DNA of 64,000 nt from Coemansia sp. RSA 487 (Eukaryota > Kickxellomycota > Kickxellomycetes > Kickxellales > Kickxellaceae): assembly GCA_027577595.1 (NCBI GenBank), contig JANBRJ010000069.1, forward strand, positions 1-64,000, written 5' to 3'. This document shows positions 32,726 to 50,100 of the stretch, piece after piece. Under the pieces are notes generated by a model, which ran no database searches, was not told the DNA's origin, and saw only the letters and a list, made by a program, of their open reading frames with translations. The position numbers and the translations under genes are program-made. Position 1 is the stretch's first letter. Each line of letters starts with the position of its first letter.

Positions 32726-33844
32726 ATGAGCAGCTACGGCAACCACAACGGAAGCTCGTACTCTTCGTCCGACAGGCGGGGCTATGGAGGCCATAGCAGC
32801 AGTGGTCCTGGCAGAAGAGAGCATGGAGGTGATAGCAACGGCAGCTCTGGCAGAAGAGAAAATGGAGGAGGGAGGTCCTATGGAGATACCAATAACAGGA
32901 GCTACGGCGATAGCGCTTCATCCAGGCATGGCGGTGGCAGTAGCAGCTTTAGGGAATCGACATCTCTCGCCAGCCACACAACTTCCGGTGGAGGTGGTGG
33001 CAGCAGAAGCAACCCTGCCGGAGTCCGTGGGTATACTTCATCGCGTGATGGCCGCAGCCAGCTTAACGACCGGCCACAGTACTCCAGCCGCTACCAGCAG
33101 AACGAGAGCTCCTACCAGGACGACGATGACGACGAAGTTGGCATCATCAAGGCCAAGATTCACGAGGCCAAGACCGAGACGCTCGAGTCCTCACGCAGGG
33201 CCCTGCGCCATGCTGAGCAGGCCGAGAAAACAGGTGCTGACACTCTTGTGCGCCTGGGCCAGCAGACCGAGCAACTCCGTAGCATTGAACGTACGCTGGA
33301 GCTGACCAGCATCGAAGCCGAAAACTCTGTCGAGAAATCATCCAAGCTGCGCACGCTTAACAAGTCAATCTTCCACATAAGTATGAACAAGCCATTCAGC
33401 GGCAAGAAGCGCCGCATGCGGGAGCAGATGAAGGTAGAGGCCGAGCAGGAGCGTGTGCGGATGGCTAACGAGCGCAAGACGCAACATACCCAAGACTCTC
33501 GCCGCCGCATCAACCAATCGGCTGGCGATGGTCCGAGGTACAACGGACCTGAAGGCGTTATGAACGCAAACGGCGAGATTATTTCGTCTAGGAACCCGCG
33601 TGGCCCGTCAAAGTCCGAGCGCTCCCGCTACACCTTTGAGGACGAGGACCCTGAGCTTGAGGACGAAATCAACGACAATATCGATCAGCTTGGTGCGTTT
33701 ACAAGGCGGCTCAAGGAGCTGTCCCTAGCTACAAAGGCCGAGCTGGAAGCCCAGGACGACCCCATGAAGCGCATTGGCGAAACCGCAGACAAGACACACG
33801 ACACAGTTGGAATGGCAAACTTCCACCTCAGCAAGATCAAGTAA
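32726..33844 (+). CDS. SEC9: SNAP-25/Sec9-type t-SNARE
   Basis: Single exon, 372 residues from ATG 32726. The first 125 residues are Gly/Ser/Arg-rich and probably disordered, as in yeast Sec9. The Qb SNARE helix is at about 148-215, with the zero-layer Gln in LGQQTEQLRSIE. The Qc helix fills the C-terminus from about residue 310, with zero-layer Gln in AELEAQDDPMKRI matching the human SNAP-25 Gln174 site. There is no transmembrane segment, and the linker has no cysteine cluster for palmitoylation, as in fungi. It pairs with a syntaxin (Sso) and a synaptobrevin (Snc) in exocytosis at the plasma membrane. The protein stops soon after the last heptads, slightly shorter at the end than SNAP-25. 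Confidence 0.87.
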   Translation: MSSYGNHNGSSYSSSDRRGYGGHSSSGPGRREHGGDSNGSSGRRENGGGRSYGDTNNRSYGDSASSRHGGGSSSFRESTSLASHTTSGGGGGSRSNPAGVRGYTSSRDGRSQLNDRPQYSSRYQQNESSYQDDDDDEVGIIKAKIHEAKTETLESSRRALRHAEQAEKTGADTLVRLGQQTEQLRSIERTLELTSIEAENSVEKSSKLRTLNKSIFHISMNKPFSGKKRRMREQMKVEAEQERVRMANERKTQHTQDSRRRINQSAGDGPRYNGPEGVMNANGEIISSRNPRGPSKSERSRYTFEDEDPELEDEINDNIDQLGAFTRRLKELSLATKAELEAQDDPMKRIGETADKTHDTVGMANFHLSKIK

Positions 33845-34451
33845 CCAAAAGCGTTTGTCCAGATAATACACTCTTTAGTACTTTTAGCTTATTGCTGCTG
33901 CTGCATTTCTGTTTCTGTCTTTTATTTTTCATTTGGCCCTTTTTTCAATGGCTGCCCAAGAAATCTATGTTCTTTTTCTTTCAGTATATTAGATGTGGAT
34001 GTGGGTGGGGGTGGGGGATTGTACCTCAGGTTAAACCTTTTGTTTGTTCTCATTTCTCCTCTGCAGTCTAGACGAATCCAGCCCATCAAAGGAGTCGAAC
34101 AGTGTGGGTAAGAGCATCATCGGTACTTTAACGAGACTCAGATCAAAAAGCCCCGCCTACCTGTTTGGTTTTGGTGTGTGCGCAGGCTAATTTGCGCTGC
34201 TCGCATTTTATGGGTTGCCAATTGACATCTCACGCCCGGATACTTGGATAGTATAGCTCGTTTGGTGTCAGACAAAAGCCCAGATTCTATGGTTCTAGCC
34301 AAGTTTCCTATATCTTACTTAAATTCGCATATATATGGCCAACGATAAGGTGGCGTTGATTTCACGACTTCTTTACCTGTGGAGTAAAAAAAACGCAATC
34401 ATCATCTCTGTCGTCTACGAATGTTGGATAACTGTTCAACAACACAGAATA
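33845..34451. other. intergenic
   Basis: Downstream of SEC9. Contains a G-rich patch (GTGGGTGGGGGTGGGGGATT near 34000-34018) and no gene. Confidence 0.5.
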
Positions 34452-34979
34452 ATGGCATGTTTACCCTTTTCAGAAAAAGAGACATTCAGCTTTGACGGAG
34501 CCGTGTTTGGCGGTGAGCATAGAAAGCCCCCCTCCCATATGAAGAGACACATGCCATATTGCCCGTGCACCACATAATCACCAGCAACCGATCCCTCGAG
34601 CTGTTCGAACAGACGCCTGCTGGCCCGGATCTTGTGCTCACCGAGTGTTTTGAAGGGGTCATACAGTCCAAGGCCCTGTTTCGCACCAAAAACACACTTG
34701 CGTCTGCTAGAATCAATCGCTGGTTTTCTCGTGGATGGTCTTTTGTGCATTTGTGCAGTACATACAAGGAGCGTATCTTTTACAGGCAGGATATGGACAC
34801 TGACCGACGTGAACAAGCAAGTAGCTGCAACGTTTAAGCGTCCAAAGCTAAAGCTTATGAATATCGGAACGCTTACTATACACGAACCAGCTGGCCCAGA
34901 GCCCACAGCACCGATTGTACTCACGTGCAAACTGGTATACTGCACAACCGAGTGTACTGGAGTGACCACAGTTGCTTAA
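34452..34979 (+). pseudogene. broken tubby-C-like (DUF6593-type) family gene
   Basis: Reads as a paralogue of the intact gene at 35231. Three successive segments match it in order but in alternating frames: FSFDGAVFGGEHRKPPS (like LVFVGEHEQIP), then ITSNRSLELFEQ through RGWSFVHLCSTYKER, then IWTLTDVNKQVAATFKRP through IVLTCKLVYCTT. The frame changes lie near 34557 and 34795. An intron cannot explain the second one, since the only GT-AG fit is 28 bases long. I therefore read it as a host gene broken by two small indels, unless the assembly is wrong. ATG 34452 is the likely original start. Same orientation as the intact copy. Confidence 0.5.
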
Positions 34980-35230
34980 AGTCAAACACGTAAGCATGTG
35001 ATGAGCATAGCTATTGTTTATATTTTTATCTTGTTTGTGTATATGTTTTCATTCTATTCGAAGGCGCAGATGTTCCATTTGAAGGGCTTGGCGCGTTCAT
35101 TTTCTACATTTGGAAAAATGACAACCCAGACAATCTGATGCTGTCTTTCTAGACGCCCTCCTTTTCACTTTCTTCCTCTTTCACAGCTCGTTTCTTATCC
35201 TTTCCATACATTTTTACCTGGAGCTAAAAA

Positions 35231-35782
35231 ATGCAGCCAAGCACGGATACTTATACATTCTTTAAAAAAGGGTTAAAAGCAAGAAGCGGACTAGTGTTTG
35301 TTGGCGAGCATGAGCAAATACCAACCGACGGAGAAGAGTCTATCCCTCCTCTGTATAACATCGAAATGAGTCGACAGTCGTTTGAATTGGTTCAGAACAA
35401 CTCCAATGAAACACACAAGGTTTTGACAGGCAAATACGAGAACCTCCTCCGGCGCAAAGCGCTAATTCGTAGTGAACACGGCTTATCTTCTGCAAAGCGT
35501 AATGGGGTATTTTCGTGCGGTTGGACTTTTACTTATATGAGCAACGAGTACAAGTGGTCTACTGCCGCATTTAACCGTAGGTGGGTTCTCCGAGACATCA
35601 ACGATAGAGAGATTGCAGAGTTTACGAGGGCGTCACTCGCATTCAAGCGGATTGGAAAACTAGAGATCTACCATGAGCAAACAGAACCAATGGATCCTGA
35701 ATTTGTCGCTATGATAGTGCTTTCCTGCAAGCTTGTGCACAATACTGCCAAAGCTAACGAGAGTCGCTGGTCGAACGGTTAG
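35231..35782 (+). CDS. tubby C-terminal-like (DUF6593-type) protein
   Basis: Single exon of 183 residues, ATG 35231. The body is a run of predicted beta strands typical of the fungal tubby-C-like families: SFELVQNN, HKVLTGKYENLLRRKALIR, GWTFTYMSNEYKWSTAAF, RRWVLRDINDREIAEFTR, GKLEIYHE and a final FVAMIVLSCKLVHNT. The pattern YKW, W-x-L-x-D, IAEF, and the hydrophobic closing strand is what I recall for DUF6593, but that name is an inference from pattern and not a search result. No signal peptide or membrane helix. Function unknown; relatives may bind membrane lipids or act as scaffolds. The broken copy upstream shows that the family expanded locally. Confidence 0.6.
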   Translation: MQPSTDTYTFFKKGLKARSGLVFVGEHEQIPTDGEESIPPLYNIEMSRQSFELVQNNSNETHKVLTGKYENLLRRKALIRSEHGLSSAKRNGVFSCGWTFTYMSNEYKWSTAAFNRRWVLRDINDREIAEFTRASLAFKRIGKLEIYHEQTEPMDPEFVAMIVLSCKLVHNTAKANESRWSNG

Positions 35783-37348
35783 TGCCGAGCTCTGATAGAT
35801 TCAAGAAAATGAGGCAATAGGACTTGGTGCATCACTTGTGCATATCCGAACCAAATGTGGAGCAGCCAACAATTCGTTCCAAGCCAATGGCATCATAATT
35901 AATTCTACGCATCTGCTTACCAGCGTGTTTTGCATATTATATCTATATATTTCTAGCTACATGTTAAGCGCTAATGCCACTTTTACTTTTCAAAAGCTTC
36001 TAATCGAGTTAATGTATATATTCATATCATGTCTGTTTTCATTGAGCAATTCTTGGCCTTTAAACACACGAACTGATGTAACTGAGCCTGGGACAGCTCT
36101 GCTACATACTCGGGTTAGATCTCCGAGTGGCCAGAAACATGCAAGCCTACAATTTTCTCTTGAGTTGGGTTGAATGGTCTCAGCATACGTCTTTCATTGG
36201 GCTTAATGGTTCCGCTGTGATTCATTGTGTTCGATCCGCCGTACTCGCCGGTGGTCGGTTTGGCGTTGATTGTGGACGTGGTTGGCGCAGTGGATGCAAC
36301 GAAAACAGCTGACGCAATGAGCCAATTGGCGCAACTGGCACTGTTCGGAGAATGATATAAGCTAACCATATTCCAACAACAGTTGTCACGACAACCAAGG
36401 CAATAAAGAGGCCCAGGGAAAGACCCAACAAAAAGGATAAAGGACACACTCTTAAAAGCAAATAACCAGCCGACATAGGGGCTTTCAAAAATGGAAATGG
36501 ATAAAGAAATTAGAACCCGGATAGAACGACTGAGAAAGGAAAAGGCTGCTGGAGGAGGATATGGCAGCTGTGTAGTCTATATGCCTAAAATTTCAAGTAG
36601 AGCAATGCTCTGGTATTACAAGTGATTGTATGCGTTTGATGTAGTTTGTATTACAATGAGCTTGCTCAAATCAAACCATTTGTTTTGTTTGCTCAAATTA
36701 ACGCTAATCAATATCGTTATTGTTGATGCTTGTAAAAATGATCTGTTCTGAAAAACCTGCAAAAATAGCTAAACAAGAGCTGCGCCTCTCTTGTGCATTG
36801 TCACTGCAAAACATGTTGCACGTCAGCATCAGATCTTAAAAACCGCATATGTATTTGCTTGTATATTATATTATTTGAATGGCCCATACCATTGTCACAT
36901 TCAAACAACAAACACATGAGTAAATTAAATGTCTATCAATTAACCTGTTACCGGGATTTACCACACATCAAGCAACGTCAAAAACTAGTTTAATATGGTT
37001 ATTTGGTAAACCAATCCTCAAAATTGGCACAATAGCACATGTAATAGTGGCTTGTTACGTTGCGTGTAGGTGGAAAAACATATGTAAACAGCCATCACGG
37101 CTTTCCCTCCCTGCTTAAAAATGCTGTGAGTGATATGAGATTCATCTACGCTGGCGAAATTGCCTTTGGACACCTGCAACTTTTTTTTGTATATAAACAG
37201 CAGATGAATCTTTCTTTTACTAGCAACAAACGCTTTCTTCAGAAAATTTGCAATTTTCGCTTTTATCTACATTAAACAGCTACTCTTCCAATATACCAAA
37301 TCCCTTGCCTATTATCCTTAAATCCGCTTCAGATATTAATGCTTTGAT
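35783..37348. other. intergenic with one weak small ORF
   Basis: Mostly A/T-rich sequence. The only frames that look at all like protein are the overlapping minus-strand ones at 36115-36476, listed separately. No RNA gene or repeat recognised. Confidence 0.45.
36222..36476 (-). CDS. possible small single-pass membrane protein
   Basis: From ATG 36476 an 84-residue frame carries one strong hydrophobic helix (LSFLLGLSLGLFIALVVVTT, residues about 13-32, and beyond) followed by an Arg/Pro-rich tail. A different frame over the same bases (36115-36360) reads as a plausible Ser/Thr-rich cytoplasmic tail ending LHVSGHSEI. I could not find a splice pair that joins helix and tail sensibly. It may be a real small membrane protein, a spliced gene I cannot resolve, or chance. 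Confidence 0.25.
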   Translation of the reverse strand: MSAGYLLLRVCPLSFLLGLSLGLFIALVVVTTVVGIWLAYIILRTVPVAPIGSLRQLFSLHPLRQPRPQSTPNRPPASTADRTQ

Positions 37349-37981
37349 ATGTCAAGATCTAAGAGGACTGCATCAAACGGCAATAATACGCCAACCCATT
37401 CAGAAACGTCCGCAAACGTTTCAAAGCCGGAGCATCCTTTGTTTCTCTACGTATTTATCAAGGTAGAGGTGGAGTTGTTCGATGCCTTGATCGAGAATGT
37501 TAGGGCAGCGACAGGCGCCTATCCCCATCGTGTCCGGAGAGAAGCGGCTGCCACCGATGAAAACCAGTGGAGTGTCAAATGTAAAGGCGAACTCCAGTAC
37601 AATGCGCTCAAGAGGAAGCCGTTTATATGGCACAGAGAGGCGCATTTCTGGCACACGGAGCAACAAACGATCGTGTACTCGCTCATTGTGTGGCCCTTGA
37701 GCGACAAATACGAGCATCTCGTAGTCCCAGAGTTGAATAAGGTTGGAAAGGTGATCGGGATACCAGAGAGTGTGACTCGAAGGGATGTGGACACTGGCCA
37801 CATCAGCTGCATTGTCGAGATTGGCAAAACTAAGGAGGTTCCAACGACACTAACCAGCAGGAGAAAGAAGATTGCAGAGGTTTGTGTAAACTCCAATGAT
37901 ATAATTTGCGGCACGTGCCTAATGATTTGTGCTGGTCCAAATTGCTGCAGGAGCAAGACAATTGATTCGTTAGCTTATTAG
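37349..37981 (+). CDS. hypothetical protein
   Basis: Single exon of 210 residues, ATG 37349. The composition is ordinary, not low-complexity: a polar N-terminus of 28 residues, then a mixed alpha/beta body with HPLFLYVFIKVEVELFDALI, KPFIWHREAHFWHTEQQTI, YSLIVWPLSDKYEHLVV and a Cys-containing end (CGTCLMICAGPNCC). No signal peptide; no family recognised. It follows the tubby-C-like pair but shares no motif with it. Length and amino acid balance argue that it is a real gene. A short A/T-rich spacer separates it from the convergent KDM5 gene (stop to stop about 125 bp). Confidence 0.55.
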   Translation: MSRSKRTASNGNNTPTHSETSANVSKPEHPLFLYVFIKVEVELFDALIENVRAATGAYPHRVRREAAATDENQWSVKCKGELQYNALKRKPFIWHREAHFWHTEQQTIVYSLIVWPLSDKYEHLVVPELNKVGKVIGIPESVTRRDVDTGHISCIVEIGKTKEVPTTLTSRRKKIAEVCVNSNDIICGTCLMICAGPNCCRSKTIDSLAY

Positions 37982-38107
37982 CCATCAAACATCCTTTAAC
38001 TTCAGATCATCTCTTCATAACAAAACACAAGAATAAATGACTTGGTCATATAACTAAGCAAACAGAAGCATTGTAAAAATTCAGAAGGTGAAAGAAAAGT
38101 TTACTGA

Positions 38108-44944
<6,837 letters not shown>

Positions 44945-45959
44945 CTATAAATATACGAATAAAGAATAAACGGACTTTTTCCTGTAAAATAAAAATAAAA
45001 AGAGCGCCGGATGATGGCAAGAAAAATAAAAAACTTTTCAGTCTCTCTCTGGAATATTACGAAAGAAAAAATAGACAAGATTGCGGATTTCAGGCAATAT
45101 CTAGCAACAGGATAGCAGATGGAAGATAAGGAAAAGACTCTGACAAAATAGAAAAAAATCCAAGGCGAGATGTTGCAATATAAAATGCCAAGGGATAAGC
45201 AACAAAGCAACCAAGAACCACCACACTCAGGTATATGACTAAGCAGAAGAAGCTCCTGGATGTTGTATCAACAGGGCATAAAATAAAAAAATGTCTTCAC
45301 GAAAAAAAAAAAATAATAATGAAAGGGCAAAATCTCAAAAGTAAAGTCGTATTAAAGAGCTTGGAAATTATTATAAAATGGACAAGTTCAAATAAAAAAA
45401 GGGGAGAGAAAAAAAAGGATATTTAGATATCTTGCCGCAAAGGTCGAATACAGATATTAAAACACTTTATAGGGGGAAGAAAAGGGAGAAGAAGAATTGA
45501 GCCTTGATGCCTCCTCTCTCCCTGCCTACCATCAAAATTTGTGGCTCGTTGAAAAGAAAAAAGCCCATTCCCTTCGTAGATTCCCAGCCAATCACCGCCG
45601 TCCATATACATGCCAATTTTTGCGTTTGTTTTTTTTTTCTTGTGACGAGATTTTACACATATCTCACCAGTTGACCAACAATCTGTCCTCCTCTTGCTCT
45701 GCCAACAAACATGCTCTGCACATTTTGCTAAATGTTTCTAATGTGTACGATAGCATCGATATGAAAAAACAAATAAACAGGCAAACATATGCTTTTACCC
45801 AAAATCATCAAGCACAAGAAAGCTCTGTTATAGGTTCAAAAAAACCCATGGATCTTTTCAAGTTGAGAAGGGGATTTGGCTGTGTGTGCTTTTCTTGCTG
45901 CTTTTTTTTCTTATTATTATTATTACTATTAATATTTTCTATACTCTTGCTTTTTAAAA
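44945..45959. other. intergenic, A/T and purine-rich
   Basis: Divergent promoter region of KDM5 and TFIIA large subunit. A-rich runs near 44970-45030 and 45290-45420, and an ATT-type microsatellite near 45911-45935 before the TFIIA start. No gene seen. Confidence 0.5.
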
Positions 45960-46847
45960 ATGTCAAACTCGATTGTGGCCGCAATCTACCGCTATGTCAT
46001 AGACGATGTAGTCCGCAATGTGCAGCCCGATTTCGAGGGCCACGGGGTTGACAATTCGGTGCTTGAGCAACTGCAGCGAAGCTGGGAAACCAAGATCATC
46101 CAGAGCCGCGTAGCATCATTCCCTGGCGAAGAGGCACACGTCGCCGCCGCCGACTACGCAGCAGCAGCAGCAGACCATATGCATGCGCCAAGCGACTACG
46201 CCGCATCGTCGCTAGACCACCGAACAAACATGGCGGCACCGCCCAATATTAACTCGGCTGCCTCGCTGGCTTCAATTATGAACAATGACTCGATGGCGCC
46301 CTCGGCCGCATCGCTGGCTTCGCTAGCGCAGTCCGGCCGAGGCCAGCTGATGGACGACGACGATGACGTTGCTGACGGTGCACACGATTCCCAGATTCCT
46401 TATACGCGCCATATTCCGCAAAACGACGGCTCTGCAGATACGCCCTCTGCACCATGGCCATCCGACACAGAAAATGCGCTGGCGCAATGGCGTGCGCTAC
46501 GCGACGCCCGTCGCCGTGCCATAGTCGCTCAACTCGATGGTGCCGATGATTCTGAAGACGACTCCCCAGCAAACCCGTCCACGCCCCCCACCGCTGCTAC
46601 CACTACAGCTATTGCTCCTACGGAAACAGAGGCCCAAGAAGACCTCATCAACTCAGATCTTGATGACACTGACGAGGACGATTATGAAAATGGCGGCGCC
46701 GAAGATATCGAGCACATCATTCTCTGCCAGTATGAAAAGGTCACCCGTACGAGGAACAGGTGGAAATGCGTCCTCCGTGATGGTATCATGTTGATAAACG
46801 GTCGTGACTACTTGTTCCAGAAGGCTACCGGCGAATTCGAGTGGTAG
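45960..46847 (+). CDS. TOA1: transcription factor IIA large subunit
   Basis: Single exon, 295 residues. The N-terminus (YRYVIDDVVRNVQPDFEGHG, then LQRSWETKI) is the conserved helical region that pairs with the small subunit in a four-helix bundle. A long variable Ala/Ser/Asp linker follows. The C-terminus is conserved from an acidic stretch (DLDDTDEDDYE) into the beta-barrel part with ILCQYEKVTRTRNRWKCVLR and a final NGRDYLFQKATGEFEW, the hallmark ending of TOA1/GTF2A1. It stabilises TBP on TATA DNA during RNA polymerase II initiation. Length is like yeast Toa1 (286). The ATG follows a T/A-rich leader. Confidence 0.95.
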   Translation: MSNSIVAAIYRYVIDDVVRNVQPDFEGHGVDNSVLEQLQRSWETKIIQSRVASFPGEEAHVAAADYAAAAADHMHAPSDYAASSLDHRTNMAAPPNINSAASLASIMNNDSMAPSAASLASLAQSGRGQLMDDDDDVADGAHDSQIPYTRHIPQNDGSADTPSAPWPSDTENALAQWRALRDARRRAIVAQLDGADDSEDDSPANPSTPPTAATTTAIAPTETEAQEDLINSDLDDTDEDDYENGGAEDIEHIILCQYEKVTRTRNRWKCVLRDGIMLINGRDYLFQKATGEFEW

Positions 46848-47154
46848 TTTATTTAAAAAGAAATAGCTCACCTGTCTTGTTTTCTCTTTCCGCTTTTCAC
46901 TTGCTTTCTGTCAACTTTCAAAAACAAAAAAAATGTTGCCTATCTATACACAACATATCGATCATGTCCAACAACATTGCGCTGCAAAAAACTATTGAAG
47001 ATAGCGTAGATCAGTTTGCAGCATTTAGGGAACAGGAGATAATTTGGAGAACAATGAAAATTGGAGTAAAAATATTTAACTTTACTAAAGTGCACAAGCC
47101 GTATGCTTTCTCCCTTTCCTCGCGGAGAGTTCTTGCGGTCATTAATGCGTAGTT
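46848..47154. other. convergent intergenic with a 62-codon frame
   Basis: Space between TFIIA and chitin synthase stops. It holds an ATG-started frame at 46964-47152 listed separately. Confidence 0.5.
46964..47152 (+). CDS. possible 62-residue protein
   Basis: ATG 46964 opens a 62-residue frame with ordinary composition (ALQKTIEDSVDQFAAFREQE then IIWRTMKIGVKIFNF) and ends two bases before the chitin synthase stop on the other strand. It has no signal peptide and no recognised family. It could equally lie in the 3' UTR of the TFIIA gene. Confidence 0.25.
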   Translation: MSNNIALQKTIEDSVDQFAAFREQEIIWRTMKIGVKIFNFTKVHKPYAFSLSSRRVLAVINA

Positions 47155-50100
47155 TTAGTTGTATTCGCGTGGGCCGCCAGGGCGCTGCCGCGATTGCGGG
47201 TTTTGCTGATAGTGCTGGTCCTGGTGGCCACCAAAGTCATCGTAGCCGCCATGGTGCTGGTCGCCACCGCCTGGATACGAAAAGTCGTTGTAGCTTTGGC
47301 CATACGGATCGGGATCGCTTCCAAACACGCTGTTGCTATTGACCGACGGGTAGTTTTGTAGTTCGTATTGTTGTGGGTGCAACTGCGGGTGCTGCTGATG
47401 CTGTTGGTGAGGATAGTTGCCAATCGTGCCGCTGCTATCGTAGACCGAGTTTGCAGACGAGTCATTCATGAACGAGTACCCAGGGTGCGACTCGTAGTAC
47501 ATCGAGTCCTCCACAGAGTTCTTGAGCAGTCCGGCCTTGGCGCTGTCGTCAACCGCCGGCATGTTGTACGACGACCCGTCATCGTACTGCTGCCTCTCCT
47601 TGCGCCGGATCGAACGCAAGCGCTTGCGCTCGTAGTCCTCCCACCGCTTTAGTGGCACCGTAGACGCATCGAACGTGCCTTCGGATGCGCCGTGGCCCTT
47701 GTCCTTGCCTTCGCCCTGCACCTTGCGTGTCTCACCCCACGAAAAGTCGTCAAAGTGCCAGTACGCGTATACCGGCAGCACAAAATTCCAGATCGGCAGG
47801 GCCAGCAGATACACAAACATCCATGCGATATAGATCCACTTGCGCGTCGTGATCATAATCAGCACCGCTGGAAGGAACAGCACAAGAATCAGCATCGCAA
47901 GCGGCAGGTACGCTGAGATCGAGTTGTACTTTGTTGTGCACGCGCGCACAATGAGAATATACGTCAGCACAACAGCCACAGGCAGCGCAACCGTACCCAC
48001 AAGATCCAAGAAAATCGAAAACTGCATCGAAAGACAGAAGGTGCCGCACAGGTTGCGTACAAGCACAAGCTCCATCAGGTTGTGCACAGTCGAGTTGATC
48101 CACCGACGTCGCTGTGACAGCAGAACTTTGAACTCGTCCGGCACAAGCGTCTTGCAGACCGCCTGAGGCATAAACATCATCTTGCGCGCTGGGAAGTTGC
48201 GCAGCATGAGCGTCGTCAGGAAGCGGTCCTCACCGAGCAGCAAAAGATTCTTTTCGTGCAGTGTCTCGACCACATTCTGCGAGTACTCTTCGCAAATCTC
48301 GGGCTTAGTCAAGATCGGAACCCAGTCATTGCCCTTGCGCGCCTTGAGGCGGTACATGCAGAAACAGCCAGGAAGACACGTCACACCACCAAACACAGAT
48401 TCGAATGCCTTGCTGAGATGATGCGAAATAAAGTACTCAAAGACCTGGATGGCAGTCACCCACGAGTCACGCTTGTTGGCAATCTTTGTCTCGCCGCACA
48501 GGCCCATGATCATCTGGTCGTTGTTCATGCAGTTCACAAGCAGCCGCAGCGAATCCTTGTACACCTTTGTGTCTGCGTCAACCATCAGCACAATCTCAAA
48601 CAGATCAGGAGTAATTCCCATCAGATGATGGATCTTGCGGAACAGGTCGTAGTGAAGAGGAGCCATGCGATCGTTGTAGATGACACGCGAGAAAAAGCTC
48701 ATCAGGATGATCTGCGAGTCACGCTTACCACGATTTCCAGGCTTTGGTGCGTCCTGTTCATCGGGCGTGCCACATTTGACCACAATCAGTGCGGGTGTGC
48801 GATGATCGCCTACACGGTAGTGACCACAATACACCTTGGCCATGTTGTGCTGCTTCGATCCTGCTGCGACGGCCAGGTAGGAGCATGGTTGCGGGTCAAG
48901 GAAGGCATCGTCCTGTTCGATCATATCAATGCAGATATCGGGTGTTGAGCGGTCGTTTCCAGAGCCCTTGATAATGCCATCTGCAACAATGAAGAGAAGC
49001 TTGCGCGAATCGCTGAACTCGGTGTTACAGAGCGAGTCGCACGTGCCACGGATAGATTCCTCGCCCTCAGAGTAGCATGTCACCAGCATGATGGTGAAAA
49101 GCTCGTCCTCCTCGCCCTTCCCGAGCTTGGCTGCAGCTCCACCGGTCTGGGGCTTCTTGCCAGTCCATGGCGCAGCAGCGTTATAAGAAAGCGGACGGAC
49201 CTTGCCGCGAGGCGGGCGACGCACAAGCTGCCACGAGAGGAAGTATTGGAACACAACCGCCATGAAGAAGCGAATCAGCACAATACCACCAATGATAATC
49301 AACGCAATATAGTTGAACAGATTGACCGAGAAGCATCCTGGTGTGTCCTTGGAAAGCACGCCAGCCTTGAATCGCGCGACCAGACACTTCGATGCCTGCT
49401 TCATCTCAGAGGTGCGCTGGAACAGCAGAGTGGCGTCGACCAGACCAGCATTGGCAGCACCAAAGATGGCCTCGTCCAGCATATCGTTGTCTGCGGCCTT
49501 TCTGTCGACGGCAAACAGATAGGGTGTGAGATTGAGGACCTCGCCGTTGAGCACAAAGTAGCCACTACCCACCTTGTCCCAGTCATAACCGACAGGACGG
49601 TGGTCCAAGGGTTTGAAATTGTTAGCGGTGATGGCACTGTCCTTATCGCCCAGAGGACAGCCGTTGTTGCCGTTATCGTTTACACACGTGTCGTACGTTG
49701 CAGCACGGAAGTTTTTGAGCTTGTCAGAAGTGCACTCGGACGGGATGGGGATTTTAAAGTAGGAGGTGAGGTCTTGGCCGGGAGACGGAACGAAGCCCAT
49801 CGAGACAGTCCAGCGGGCGCTTGTGGTGTCGTATGCATTTCCCAGAATGCCGATGGTGTTGGGTTGTGACTTGTCGCCGTACTGGAAAACATCAGACTGC
49901 TTCTGTGCGACCTTCTCCGGGCAAAAGGTCATTGCCAGGAAGATCGTCACATACACCACTATACAGCACACAAGCACAATGAGCGAAACCAGTGCGATTT
50001 TTTCACGCCATGCCTGCTGCATGCTAGCATCAGACATTCCGCCGAGCTTGGCGAGAAAGATGCCAGGAGCCCAGAAGCTGATGATTTTTGAGTAGACCAC

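Noticed and set aside
34740-34810. An intron to explain the second frame change in the broken tubby-C-like gene
   Set aside because: The only GT-AG pair that restores the frame is 28 bases long, too short for a spliceosomal intron in this genome.
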